A DNA stretch of 64,000 bases from Thunnus maccoyii (GCF_910596095.1 NC_056551.1:5815001-5879000); one strand, 5' to 3'. Shown: positions 16,441-30,000, counted from the first letter of the stretch. Numbers and translations: made by a program. The notes: generated by a model not told the origin, from the sequence alone.

Positions 16441-16740
16441 CGACGCTGTACTACCGCCACCTAGTGACTGGAGTGTTTTTTTACAATAAAGAAAGTCTCC
16501 AAAAGGAAATTATCGTGTTATTATCATCATATATATGTCACATAAAGGGTATATATTTATATCACAGTTACAAGTGTAACTTTAAAAACACAACCAAAAA
16601 ATAGGAAAGATTTGCAAATTAGCAACCTGCTCCAAAAAGTACTCATGTCGGCCACTGTACAGCACCAGTTTACTCTTCTCGCGATATTTGTCAAACGTCG
16701 ACAGAGAGGAAAAAAGCTACGATGCTAATGGCTTGTTAGC
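16441..16740. promoter_or_regulatory. Shared head-to-head promoter region of alad and tmem203
   Basis: Only about 300 bp separate the presumed alad first exon (minus) and the presumed tmem203 leader (plus). The stretch holds TCTCGCGA at 16677-16684, the core of the TCTCGCGAGA element known from bidirectional housekeeping promoters, plus GTCGAC at both sides (near 16433 and 16697). No TATA box was seen in either direction. Transcription start positions are inferred. Confidence 0.5.
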
Positions 16741-17501
16741 CTTGTGTACTGACGGTTTCGCATCCAGCTAGATGGAGGAGAAAATGCCTAACTGTTATTA
16801 AGGTACAGTAGTGTGGTATTACAGTAAAACACATTTTATATAAGCCTATATCTGCGTTGTGTGTGTAATTAGAAGGGCTGTAACGTCTCTGTCTATCTGT
16901 GGTAAGCTAACATTGAAGTACATGGAGCGGCTACATTCTGTATCCCTGCATCATCGATGTGATTGTTGCTCGACTTGACCTGTAACGTTGGCATTACACT
17001 GTGTGTCATTTTAAACTGAATCAGCCAGAGTCAGCTGGGATCAAACTGAGGCTAACCAGGCTAACTGGTGAACTGACAACGTCATGAAATCAGACTGATG
17101 TGACTCAGGCCCAGTTCTTAATAATTTACAGATTGTGTGTGCATGCCTCTTTGTTTTTCTTTATCACTTGTGTCAGACGGAGCGATCTGTGTCTTCCTTT
17201 CTAATGTTATGTTTTATTCTTTGTCCTACATAAGGAAGGGTTTCCAGAGAGCCTGAGACTGGGAGCACTTCCTGCATTCATCCTCCTCCTCAGGGTGGAT
17301 TTTGAAGATGTAGCCAAGAGTGAAGTGGGTCATCTCTGCAGTACCTCACCATTCCTGCCCAGGCACAAGCAGCGTGTCCACCACCTCCATCCCAACTCTG
17401 GAGCACTTGGACCCCTAACCAGGGCTGCCTAGCGCGTGACTTGGCCGTCCTCAGTCAGTCCGTCCGTCCCTGGTTGAACACCCCACTGTCCTTCCTCAGC
17501 C
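16700..17501 (+). other. tmem203: tmem203 5' leader with a likely intron and a short upstream ORF
   Basis: A plausible leader exon ends at a GTACAG donor at 16803 and rejoins near 17235 after a pyrimidine-rich tract and TAAG acceptor, or at a later CAG. Just before the donor, ATG at 16772 opens a nine-codon upstream ORF ending TAA at 16799-16801 (MEEKMPNCY). The splice model is an inference from signals only. Confidence 0.4.
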
Positions 17502-17918
17502 ATGTTGTTCTCCCTGCGGGAACTTGTCCAATGGCTTGGCTTTGCCACCTTTGAACTCTTCCTTCACCTGCTAGCTTTGCTGGTCTTCAGCATGCTGGTT
17601 GCTCTGCGAGCCGACATGTTCACCCCCGCGCTGAGCTGGTGGCTGGTGTTCGTCCCTCTGTTCTCTGCCGACGGCCTCAGCACCTATTTCACAGCCATCG
17701 TGTCCATCCGGCTCTACCAGGAGAATGAGAAGCGGTTGGCAGTGCTGCGGCTCCTCTGGGTGCTGACGGTGCTCAGCCTGAAGCTGGTTTGCGAGGTACT
17801 GCTGTGCCAGAAGCTGGCGGAGCAGGAGCAAGCCAGAGACCTGTGGTTTGGCCTCATCGTCTCACCACTGTTCATCCTGCTGCAGCTGCTGATGATACGA
17901 GCGTGCCGTGTCAACTGA
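17502..17918 (+). CDS. tmem203: Transmembrane protein 203
   Basis: A 138-aa, single-exon, multi-pass endoplasmic-reticulum membrane protein. In mammals it affects ER calcium stores and has been linked to STING signalling. The whole chain is nearly collinear with the mammalian protein (136 aa): the start MLFSLRELVQWLGFATFE, the internal motif ADGLSTYFTAIVSIRLYQ, then LRLLWVLTVLSLKL and the end SPLFILLQLLMIRACRVN. About four hydrophobic segments are visible (roughly residues 15-35, 45-65, 82-103, 115-133). A two-residue excess sits in the loop AEQEQARDLW. The start follows a long leader without a competing in-frame ATG. Its place beside tprn matches human 9q34.3. Intact. Confidence 0.97.
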   Translation: MLFSLRELVQWLGFATFELFLHLLALLVFSMLVALRADMFTPALSWWLVFVPLFSADGLSTYFTAIVSIRLYQENEKRLAVLRLLWVLTVLSLKLVCEVLLCQKLAEQEQARDLWFGLIVSPLFILLQLLMIRACRVN

Positions 17919-19012
17919 TGAGAGGCAAATCAGTGGTTGTGCATTCACGTCACCAAAACAGGAGCAGAGAGCAATCTTCATCTGCCGTTAGAGATTTAAA
18001 GCATAACAATGGTGTAATTTTGTCTTTTGGCACATTGTCACCTCTAGTTAAAACAAAAACAAAACACATGTTCCAGGTCACAATAGATATGTGTTTCTAA
18101 TTTCATAAAAATGAACAAAAATAGTCACTGCTCGCTGAAGTTAAAATGCAGTATTTCCAAACAGAAGCAGACAATCTACTCTGTGTGTTGCTAAAATACA
18201 CTGTATGGCCCAAAGTAAGTGGACACCCTCATCCACATTTTGGCCAACAAAGAGTCAGAGAGGATGTCAGAGCAGTAAATGTGTATGTGGGACATAATAG
18301 TGCCTCTACATTGTGCAATCAATGGCAGACAAGGAGCCATGAGGCAAATTTATACCAGAGTTATGTTTTAATGCACATGTGCACACAACACATGGAAACT
18401 GAATAAACTGCTGAAACTTTAAGGCAGTAGTAACTTTTTGGGCTCTAATGGGAAACATATCCCAAGTAGTTGCTGCAGCAATTTTTTTTGTTGTTTTTTT
18501 TCAGAGAGGAAGTGTTTGCCAGATAATTTTGTTTAGTTTACTATCTAGTGTCTCACTTTGTTGCCTGTTGCTGGGAGTGTTACTTACACAATGCCTCCCC
18601 ACCCCCCCACCACTAATACCACCACCACCACCAAATTGCCTAGCTTGTCAACTCCATCAGTGAGAATGATCTGGACAGCAGGAAGCTGGTTCTGAAACTT
18701 GTTGTCAGCTCACAGTCTCGCCCCAAAGTAGAGGAACTGAATGTGTTTTCCACAAGTAAGTCAGTTGTGTGCACACGTCTTCCCTGAAAATAGCTGTTTA
18801 TTTGTACAACATGTAATGTAATTGATCTATTTTTGATCCTATCCTGTGTATGCACCGCATGTATTTAAGGCCTCATTTGAAGGTAATTCCTGATGTGAAA
18901 TTCTGTGTAATATGTATATGTTGATTCTGGAAAGAACTTCACAAAATCTTATTTATGTTAATATGTTCTTGTTACGCATCCTTTTTGACATCTGTATATA
19001 CATGTAAATAAA
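17919..19012 (+). other. tmem203: tmem203 3' UTR with polyadenylation signal AATAAA at 19007-19012
   Basis: Noncoding, about 1.1 kb, ending at AATAAA in the tract catgtaaataaaacatc. It includes a C-rich run near 18598-18635 and a Tc1-like terminal fragment at 18197-18228. Small open frames have no protein-like features. Confidence 0.6.
18197..18228 (+). mobile_element. Tc1/mariner-type terminal fragment
   Basis: tacactgtatggcccaaagt followed by aagtggacaccc resembles the ends of fish Tc1-like elements (cactgtatggacaaaagt then ggacacc). No matching inverse end was found nearby, so it is a lone end or a decayed copy. Confidence 0.4.
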
Positions 19013-20629
19013 ACATCAACATTTAACAAATGTTGTCTTGTGAATAAATAAGTGGTAGTTGGTCTGGGCAGAGATGTTCAGTCAGTTACTAAGTCTTTGC
19101 CACAGGGAGGCGCTACTGCCTTTTTATATGGGCGTGGTAAACCACAATGTGGAGGAACATACACGTTTCTTTCTTCTAGTATGTTTTAGCTCATACGAAT
19201 CCTGTTCATCACTCACCTTTTTCCAAATCATATAGCTTATTTTCAACTGTCATGTCATGTTTCCTGGTGCTGTGTTATTTTCAGTTCAGTGCAGCGTGAA
19301 AATCTGCTCACAGACTTTAAAAAAAAAAAAAAAAAAAAAAAAAGATGCATCACACTGCATATCCGATACTTTTATCAGGGTTGCATACACTATACAGTAT
19401 ATACAAGATAGGACACGCGAGACACTATATGTAGGCATGTATACATGTTCAGGGATGGAATCATTTTAAACCAGTGGAATCTGATTTAATGTTTTGTCCA
19501 TGTGATAAATAGGTGTGGCTCTCTGAATTGGCTATGTAATGCAATAAAACCAGGATTTTAAATTTCGGGGATTATGAGTTCAAATTGCCCAGCGCAACCC
19601 CACCCACAAAATACTGTTAAAGTTAATAATTAAAATAAAAAGGTTAAGTCAATAATTACTGTTTTCAGTAAATGTAATCTCCTTACATTAAAGGTTTAAA
19701 TGTTTTTCTACATTAGTACGTAATTATACTGGGCATTAAGTCTCTTTAATTGTGTGTATTTTTAAAATATTTACACTAAAGAAATATCAAAATCAGTCTT
19801 TTAACATGTGCAGTGTGTTTGTAGTAGCATAATATAAACTCATTTTTGTGTCCAAATGTCCAGAAATATCACTGAGGACATGGCCTCCTGCTTATATTTC
19901 ATCTTTAATGCCAACTTTGAAGAGCGGACAAGTTAAATTTGACCTATTCATTCATCCCTTTGATTATTTTTTTCCTCCTTTGTGCTCTTTAGCCTTGCTG
20001 TTCTTAATTGCGGCTTGCTGATAAATGTTTAATGAGGGACAGTAATCTCCTGTAGTACCCAAGAATAGCCCTCTTAGTGCTGATTCATTTGCAGCAGGAT
20101 ACTTCGCAGCTACTTCAGCAGGATTATCGACAGGTGGCATCACCGGTAAATGCTGAATGAACAGTCGTCAGCCTCCACCCAGTACTGGATATTCCCTACT
20201 AATGCTGTAAATCACACCCTAACAAAAACAATTTAGGTCTACAGTATCCCTGTAACACTGACTTTGAGAGGAAAACTATACAAATACCACAAGCAATGAA
20301 TTTAGTACATTACTTGGACACGATAAACAGCAAAAATAAAAAATGAATCTCCAATAAGTCACTATTGAGTAGACTACATTGATACAATAGTGATAAATTA
20401 ACAACAGCCTAATATTTAATGTGGTGGATCAAGAACTTCTCACGACGTGATTATGACTTTAATTGATCACCCTTTCCTATAATTAGTCATTCTGATAGTA
20501 TTGTCTCTGAGACATTAAGTGAATACATGTAAATGAAGCGGTGAGAGTGCAAACAACATGGACAATAAGTCAAGTGTGTAATTTCAGGCCATGTAAGATG
20601 CGTTCACTGATAGCGTTAAATAATGTCAA
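19013..20629. other. Intergenic region between tmem203 and tprn
   Basis: AT-rich with no gene seen. It contains a pure A run of 25 at 19319-19343 and no credible long reading frame. Confidence 0.6.
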
Positions 20630-20950
20630 AACAGGGAGGGGCGGGTTGAACGTGAACGCCACATATTTGATTGACAGGCCTTCCTGGCCCAGCCAACAAT
20701 AGAAACGGGAGTGGTTTGCGTCAGCGTGCGTGAACGTGCGGCGTTCTACAGAAAGGGAGGGGGCGTGTGCGTGAGCCTTAATGACCAATCGAAAAGAAGA
20801 ATGGGACTGCCGAAGCTGCTCGTGCTGCTGCGGAGGGGCGGGGCCGCGTGCAGGGGCTGTGGGGGACAGAGGGAGGCAGACAGCGAGAGAGCAGAGGGAG
20901 AGGAGAGAGAAGAAAAGAGACGGCGGGGATGTGCGTGACTGTGCGGTGAT
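20630..20950 (+). promoter_or_regulatory. tprn: tprn promoter (GC boxes and CCAAT)
   Basis: A GC-rich island starts abruptly here after AT-rich sequence. It has GGGAGGGGCGGG at about 20634-20645, CCAAT at 20785-20789 and GGGGCGGGGCC at about 20835-20845, just upstream of the tprn leader. There is no TATA box. The exact start site is not determinable by eye. Confidence 0.55.
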
Positions 20951-21045
20951 CGGTGCTGCAGGTAAAGACAGAGCCGGATACAGGTTATATAGCCGCACCG
21001 GAGCCCGCCTCTCTCCTCTTCACCCCCTCCAATAAACCCTCCGCA

Positions 21046-24000
21046 ATGTCTGGCGGAGGAGAGGTACGCGTCCTCCGCCAAGAGGCCGGGCAAGAGAGCC
21101 CGAGGATGCCGGCCTGGAAGCGAGAGATACTGGAGAGGAGGAAGGCGAAGGGCGGCGGGTGTGCAGGAGCCGGTGCCGCGGAGACGAGCCCCGGCGCTGC
21201 GGGTCCGCAGCGGGTCAACGGCGAGCAGTCGGGAAATGTAAACGGCAGCGGCGGCGGAGGCAACGGCAGCGGCAGCGGTAGCGGCAGCGGCGGGTCCGGG
21301 CGGAACTACACCATCACCACGGCCAACCAACACTTCGCCAACAACAAAGAGCCACGGCCGACAGCCGCAGAGAGAACGGCACAGAGAGAGGATGGCGGAC
21401 CGGAGAGCCTGGTGCTACAGGAGAGCCTGGGCCCGCTGGAGGAGAACCCGTTTATCAAGCTGGAGAAAGAGCGGAGGAGGCGGCAGGACCGAGAAAACGC
21501 CGCTCGTCCGGTCCAGCACATCCTGGAGCTGTACGGCAGCGTCCCTGGTATACGGACTATCCGCGCCGAGAATATTATCATCATTGAGTCGGACCCGGAT
21601 TACTTTCCTGACGGTGGGGGGGTAAAAACCGGGTCCAACTGGCAGCAGAACGGTGTCAGTAGTTACAGCTCCCTGAATGACCTCCTGGACCGCAGAGGGA
21701 GTGCTGTTACGGAGATAAGAGCTAAGGAAGTGGTCATCTATGACACCACGTTAAGCAAGAGTGAGGAGAACTTGAGCACCCTTGGCCGCCCTGATCATGA
21801 GCTCCCATCATATAAGACAGGTGATGGTCAAGGTAGGGTGAGTCAGATGCTGCAGAAGTTCGACAGCAACTATGGGAAGCTGCAGAAGAAGTCCCACAGC
21901 ACAGAGAACCTGCTGGACCTGGATTGTGCCAGCAGCAGGCCAAGACTCTGGCCCAAGCCACAGCCAGATCTGGTGCCAAAGCCCAGGCCAGGCCCGTCGT
22001 CGCCTGTCTTCCAGAGTCCCTGGTCTTCCAAACCAAAGCCACAGCCTGCTGTCTCTGAGCCGGGCAGCCCCCAGCGCTCAACCGGGTCCCCACAGTCTGT
22101 GTCTTCCTTCCGTCAGCGGTTTGAGGAGAGTGGAGGCCATGGCGCTGCTGTCAGCCCCAGAGAGGAGCCAGACAGAGTGCAAACCAAGCCCACCAGAGAG
22201 AGAGACTGGGAAGGCGCCGAGGTGCCCCCCAATCCCAAGGTGCCATGCTCTCCGGAGACCCGTCGTGCCCGTGCCGAGTCCCCCTCAAGCCCCATCTCAT
22301 TTAAGGTGTCGCGCAACTCTTCTGACTTCGAGATCCGTCCCGCTCCAAAACCAGACCTCGCCCGAATTCCTGATGGAGACACCCAGGCACGGGCCCTGGC
22401 AAACCTTCGTCTGCAGTCCCGAAACTCCTTCACAGTGATCCCCAAGCGCAATCTCACTGCCTCCCCTGCAGCAGGTCGGCCAGCACCACCCAGCCCCGTC
22501 AAGTCTTCCCCCTCTCATAGAGTGGCAGAGCTGCCCACGCCAGGAGTGCCAACCTCCCACACCCCGACACCCACTCTGACACCCTCAAAGAGGAACGAGG
22601 AGAAACAGCAGGAGGAGGTGGAGAGGGTGGCGAGGTCACCCAAGCCTGACCCATTTCCTCCCGTTGCCACAAGTCCTGCGCCTCCTCCGACCTCACAGCC
22701 TCTGTCTCCATCTCCTCCTCTCGCCCCAGCTCCCTTCTCTCCACCTGCCCTGTCTTCACCCCCCTCTTCTCCGGCTGTCCCATCTTCACCCCCTTTCTCT
22801 CCACCTGCCGCATCTCCTGCACCCTCAGAGTCTCCCGCCCCATCCCCTGTCCCTTCTACTCCCTCTGTGGCTCCAGAACCACCCCCCGCAGATCGGCTGC
22901 CAGTAACGAACATAGATGACATTGAGGTGGAGCCCCCCCAGCGCGTCCCTGTTCCCAGCCCCATGGTGCAGAGGAGAAAGGGGAACACCTTCACTGTGGT
23001 GCCTAAACGTAGGGCGGAGACCGAGGGCCAGCCGAGCTCACCTGAGCCCCAACGGGAAACCTCAAGTGAGGCCCCACCGGGGTCCACGCCCCCACAGGCC
23101 CCGTACGCTCAGCTGGGCTCCCTGCTGAAGAAACGCTACCCTGCTGTGGAGGAGATCGAGGTCATCGGTGGATACCTTTCCCTCGCAAAGTCCTGCCTCT
23201 CCAAGACGGGCTCCACAGGGAAGAAGGTGAGAGCAAAAAAACTGAACCAGATTTTGTGGCTTTATTGACATGTTTACAATTGTACTCTTCATCTTTAAGG
23301 GGACACACAGAGAGCAAGGTTCATTGATTTAGCAATTAGTCAAACTATTTTGAGTATCAATTAATCATTAAAGCCATTTATCAAGTGAAAATGCTGCTTC
23401 CAGATTCCTAAATGTGAGGATTTGCTGTTTTTTTTTTTGTTGTATATCATTGTGAATGGAATATCTTTGGGTTTTGGATTGTTTGGCAAGCATCAGCTTG
23501 GGCTCTGGGAGTTGATGGAATCTAATAGACTAAACAATGAATAAGGCATCATAGCAAAAGCATAATAACATGTTAAATGTTCTGCAGCAGGTAGAACCAG
23601 CAATGTTATTGTGCCCTTACAACCGTGTGCATAACATGTGGCAAAAGTTCCCTCTGATCTAAATTTAGTAGTCAGGCGTCACACAGGAAAGGCTCTGTTT
23701 TTGTTTTCTTTTCATCTCTGCGCTTCTGTCACTTCACTGTTCCCCAGCAGAGCCGAGCCGGTGCACTCCGCTCACCTGTGCTTTTCAAGGATCCGAGCAA
23801 CATTTCCACCTCGTGGTTAATCCTCGCAGTTATTTATCATGTGTTGCTGTGTGAGCGCACCCACGACTTAATATCCTCACTTCCCTTAACTTGACCTGCT
23901 CTCGGGGCCTTAGTGCCTAAGTGGATTAAAAGCATGTGTTTACACAGGCACTTGGAACGACACGCGGCGCTTCTCGCTGTGGATTGCAGTCCCACAAAAG

Positions 24001-27000
24001 CATGTTATTTGTTGCAGAGCGCATTATTAGGTTAGGTGGCCCTTCAAGCCTATTGACTGAACAATCTCATCAAGGCTGTATTCAGTTCTCAGGAGCCGGC
24101 TCAGGGATTCAGGCCAGCTCTGACCTGTCCCAGAACAAATGTATTGATTCGTGTACAGTCGAATTAATTTGTGTTTTCATTCAAAGCTGAGATAATTAAC
24201 TGATAAGTAAATTGTGTGTTTTGGGCATCACACTTATCTAACAGTCATAATCAGATATCTGGTGCTTCCTCGATGAAGGTCTTGCTGCAAATTGCTCCTG
24301 TTTTATCTGTATTAAGGGATTAATTAAATATCAGAGAATGTTTCTAATTAATTTTGCGAGTTGCTGGTGGCTGTTTTCAGATAATGCGCTGCATCAGCCC
24401 GCGTGTCGAGCAGCATGGTGCTGTTTATGTTGCTCTGGTATCTGTAATTAAGAGGCAGTCAAAGATTGCAGCCTGTGGCTTGAATTTTTACGTCACATAA
24501 CGAGTTATATGAGCATGGTGGTGGTTCAGATGATCAGGGTGTGGAACATGTAACATGACATCCTGGGTTTGAGTCTAGTCTGGACCTTTGACACGTCATC
24601 CCTCACTCGCCCTCCGAAAGTTTACTGTACTCTCAGTTGAAATATCAAAAATTATATGTTAGGATGCATTTAGTTACATCACGCTATGCTCTCTGATCTA
24701 CAAAGCACCGCATCGCCTCTAATGCTGAATATTTTTAGCCTTTTGGCAGCTCTTCAATCTAGGCCGGTGTCTCAGCCTCTCAGACGTTGGCCCGCGGTCC
24801 TGTTTCCTTGACCTGATCGGCCGTAATCCTCCTTTCTCCAAGTAGAGCCAACTAACTCTTACAAGCAGGGCACGGAACCTGGGCTACTCACAATTTTAAC
24901 AAGTGCAAAGACTCTGCAGTCACTTAGATCTTTACAGTCTTGTTTGATTCATTGTCAATTCTCTAACACACCTTCATACATTCTGTATCAGCTTGTTTAA
25001 AACTTAATTGAAACTATATCACATTTTGCCAGACATTAAGCCAGATTTAGACTATTTCAATTTAAGCATATTTCTTGTGCGGCATCACGTGTTAAAGGAC
25101 AGTTTCACAATTTTTCAAATGTGGACATGACATGGCACAACACCTGACTGTTGTGTCATAAAACAACAGTCAGGTGTCCATATGAACAGTGAAACTGCTG
25201 TAATCATTCCTCCTGTTCATACTGACTATTCAAAGATCCCCTTCAAATGTGCTTTCAATGTAAGTGATGGGAGCCAAAGTCCACAGTGTGTCCACACAGT
25301 CATTTTGTGTAAAAAAATGCATTTAAAAGTTGATGTGAAACTTATATGAGGCTTCAGCAGTTTGAGTTAGTCATATCAAGTGGCTATCTGCCACATTTAC
25401 AGTCTTTCTAGCATCAAATTCCCTCTTTGTGTTTCCCTGTTGAGCTGTGGTGGAAGTATAGTAACAAAAAGAGGCACTAAAGAGACTGTAACGTTGAAAT
25501 ATATCTACTTGATTTGACTCATTTGAAACTTAAAATTAGCTTTACGTATATTATGAAGGGATCTTTTAATGGTCAGTATGAGCAGGAGGAATAATTACAG
25601 CAAGAAAAACCTCCTTTCAATGTTCATTCAGCCACCTGATTGTTGTTATAAAACAGACTTGAAAAATTGTGAACGTATCCTTTAAGACAACATTTGAGAA
25701 GTTTGGCTTCTGTAGCGAAACTCAAGTTTTGTATTGTCAGTTGGAAAAATAATATAAAACGATACCCGGCATCAGTCTGAGTGAAGTATTATTTTAAAGG
25801 GGAATTTGTAGATGTCTTGCGCAGCATTTTCTCCACATTTCCCTGTAATTCAGCATCATATATTTAGTATCAATGGAAACTGTGGGATCTTGACTAGAAT
25901 TTAAAATAAAGTTCTGTGGGTTTAAGCGACGCTTGCTTGCAGATCATGACTTTATAATGATGGATATTTAGGCTGCAGACTTGTGCAAATAAGTCCAGCC
26001 CGTGCTGCGACCTGGTTGTGGTGGGGGGGGGGTTTTAAAAATTTTTTTAATGTGCACATGTGCATGTAGATTATTAGCGAGCGTGGCCATGAAACAAGAA
26101 CACATCCTGTCTTGTCTTTGTTGTTCACAAACCAAACAATTTCTCCTTTTGTTGTCTGTCTGTTCCTCTTGGTCATCATCAAGGCCCAGATTTTTTTTTT
26201 TTTCCTCCCTTTTCTTTTCTGGGCAGGGCTGCTCGGGCAATTACAAAAGCATCGAGGCTTGGCCCGGGCTGTATAATTTGTGTGGAATTTTTGTTCAGTG
26301 TGAGAGCCGCCTCCGAGAATGGCCTCGGATCAGCGTTCTGGTCTGGGATTGGGTTTGTGAGCGTTCTTTTTCCAACAAACCCAAACCCTTTTTTTTTTTT
26401 TTTTTTTTCTGTCTTTTTTACGAGGAACTTGGCTGGAAAAGAATGTTCCATATGCACGTCAGGACTTGACCAAAGCAGATCATCAACTCTTCCTCTAGAT
26501 TTTCCAAAAATACGTTACTCTATCCGCGCACTCGCTCGCTGCATGTTCTGATTTATGAGCTCTCTCTCGAGACTTGTACGAGTAAGAGATTGTGTCGTAC
26601 GCTGGATCACATCCAGCGCAATCTCTCCTGCACTGTCATCTTTATCGCTCTGCAAGTATCACTCTGCTTTGTTGTTTTCTTTTTTTTTTGTTCCTCTACC
26701 CACAGTGCACTGCTTTATTCCTTTGTGGTGGTGATTAATAAGGCCTGTCCTCTTGCTTCCAGCTTCCTGTGATCTCCTCCTCTCTATTGGGGAAGGAATT
26801 GTGGAGAAGCTATGTAGGTCAAGTGCAGCTTCTTGTACCGCATCACTCCTGCATTTGCATAAAATCGACTTGGGTTTTCTAGTAATATATACAGGCCGGG
26901 TTGGATTGATTGGATTGGGCTCTCTTGACTTAGCGCAGGCAGAATTGGCCCTTTTTTTTTTCTTTTTTTTTAAACTTTCCTTGTGGTAGACTCTTTGTGG

Positions 27001-30000
27001 AAGAGAGATGCAGCTGGCAGCTAGACATGGAAGGGGGCGGAGTGGTTTGTTTCTGAAATCTTTGCTCTTATGACCAGTCATTATGGGAAAGGAAGACGGA
27101 CCCATGTGTTTGTCAGCACAACATCCAGAGGAGGAGGGAGGGGAAGAGACTTTATGGTGCACCTCGCCTCTTCCAAGTTTTGAGTTATTGCGTATTCGCT
27201 CAGAAGAACCACTCGAATGATCGATTTTGAAATTGCTTCAGCATATTTATGAGTAATTATGACGAGCTAATGATTAGGTTTAGTGAAGAGGAGCATGTGT
27301 ACATTACTGAAAGTGATAATTATTCAGATTTATGACTGTTATTCTAATGGTAGTTGGAAATTGGTTAGATTAATGTGTTAAGTTCCTGTCAACCTTACAG
27401 TAAATCTGACGGAGGGATGGATGCAGCCGCAGCAGATATTTGATTTTCACAGTAAGTCAGATGCTGAACTACTATTAAATCCATCCCCTAATCATGGGAA
27501 CTGACAAGGAAGCGATCTCCGAAGGCCACCAAGTGTTACAACAGTGGAAAACTAGTCAGCAATCAAGCAGAAAAAATCTAAATAGATGACTAAAAGTAAT
27601 GGTAGAGAGTGTAGAATCATCCAGTTTGTGACAATATCTACCTAGCCTAAACACTGACAATGATTACTATGTCTTCATATGTGCAACCACAGCCAGTGTT
27701 TACTTGCAGTGAAATATTATCAAAGCTATTGTACTGGAGCCCTTCTGAAATGGCAGCTAATGGGACAAAAAAAAAAGAGTCCAGTTGCAGTCTCGATTAA
27801 TAACGCCCATAAACGAGGTTCTGTTAAGTCAGTCACAGGGATTAGATTTTCCACCATTGGTACATGTAGCGCTTGCTGATGATGCAGGATGGATGCAGGA
27901 TGACGGTCACCAAAACTGTCCAGTGAGCAAATTTCCTGTCTATCCATGATTTCATGTTTAGTCAGTGTGAAGAAGAAAGGGATCAGGGCTAAAAGGCAAC
28001 AACTGATGATGTGTTTCCTTAGTTTCTGGACTAAATGAACCCAGCTGAATGTTTTATGACAACCATACTTAGCACTATGTATTGTTGCCATGCATGAACG
28101 GTACAACAAGACAGTCAAGCTAGCTGCTCCTCCATGATTAAAACTCTTTCTTTATGAATACATCGGAGACAGAACGGCTCGTCTGCCTCCCCACCAGTCG
28201 TATCAAAGTCATGTTTTCGTGGCATTGAGTACACTCCTCCGCTTCTCTGCATGAATGTGAAGGACATTTACTTTGGTTTGTGCTTAAAGAATCCATTATT
28301 TAGTTTTGTTGTTTTTTTAAAACTTGCGGTTAAATGTCACGCAAACGGCAAGTTAAAAATACCCCAAACTTAAATAGTTAAAAGCTCTCAGTAACACAGG
28401 AAGGGTAACGAAAGGGCACACTGCTACATTTACATTGTGCGCCTGGGCTACAGGTGTGAAAGTCCATTGTGTTTAATTATTTACCAACCAGCAGACATTC
28501 CCCATCTCTCCTCCCTTACGCTTCCTGAAACCTACCACCCCACCCCCTCGCTTTTTTCCCTTTGAAATACCAGCCCTCTATCCTGAGTGCTTTTTTTTTT
28601 TTTCTTTATTGAGGCTGAGTTGAAGTGACAGCAGAAACGCTTCAGATTAGTTTTGAGTGGTTTCTCCAAAATATGTCTGGTTCAGTAACTTAACACTAAA
28701 TCCTCTTCTTGAGTTAGGAAGTTATATGTCCAGTCACCATATTACATTGAACTAAAGTAGCTCCAGTCTATAATGTTCATTGCAAAACAGTCCAACAACA
28801 GTTCTTTGCCTTTCCCCCCCCAAAGAGAATGGAGTATTGGTGTCCTGTAGACCAAAACAAAATCTGTTTTTCAGACCTGTGATGTTTCCTTGTACTTCAT
28901 AACCTCAAGTACCAGGCAGCACATCAAGTGGAAATTTAAAACTTTAAAGTTACAGAGTCAGAAATTGATTTTTGAAGATAGTTAAATGTATCATTTGTGG
29001 TGACAGCCGTGGCTGGAGGCATTATGTTTGCGGGTTGTCCATCTGTCCTGTTCTCATGAATGCAATGTCTCACGAACGCCTCAAGGGAATTTCTTCAAAT
29101 TTGGCACAAACATCCACTTGGACTCAAAGATGAACTGATTAGAATTTGGTGGTCAAAGGTCACTGTGACCTCACAAAACACATTTTTGGCTATAACTCAA
29201 GAATTCATAGGCTAATTATAGCAAAGTTTGACACAAATGACTAATAGGATGAATTGATGAAGTGGTGACAGTGTTCCCTTCTTTAATTTTAATACAGCTG
29301 TGGTGCTTTGGCCAATAATTCTAGTAATAGTATCTGTCACTGTTTGGGTCTAATTTATGTTTAAAGTTGAGGCTCTAGTGTTAAAAGTCTTTTTAATTAC
29401 TATGTATACACTACTTCTATTCTATTCACTTTAGTTTTGGATGACATTAAGGCTAAACTGCAATCTTTATTTTGATTTTAATGTTTTCTCTTGCTGTGGT
29501 GGCGCAGCACCGCTAAATGAATACAGAGGAAACACTGTGACATTTCATATCCAAAAGGTCAAAGGTCAACTTCATCGTGACATCATACAACATATCATGT
29601 TCTGCAAAAACACTTTTTTGGCCATTATTGAACACCATACAGGAACAGAAGGGGAGATTGTGACCATATCTCACATTTGATCAGATACTGAATTGGTGTC
29701 ACTAATCTCGGTGCTCACCACTCACTGTGGTGATTGTATATAGATTGTACAGATCTTCTGTGCTGCCGGGTTGAAGATGTGTGTGAAGCGTCTTTGCAGC
29801 AACATCCATATCTGAAGCATCGTCTGCTGTCATGGCTACAACTTAGTGTTCTATCACAATCAGCTTTATTGGCCAAACATGTGAACACATACAAGCAAAA
29901 TACTACTTTAATACTTTATTAAATTCCTTCAAAGTCTTCACTACAAGTATTATATGAGTCTGGACAGACAAATGGATGTAAACTGTAACTTGACTGGTTG

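Noticed and set aside
20953-21045. 31-residue N-terminal extension of taperin
   Set aside because: The longer frame begins with GTG; the first ATG in frame is 21046, and the conserved PAWKREILE block follows it closely.
20746-21333. Long minus-strand frame over the tprn start
   Set aside because: Antisense shadow of GC-rich tprn exon 1 and promoter; Ala/Pro/Ser/Leu-rich with no domain.
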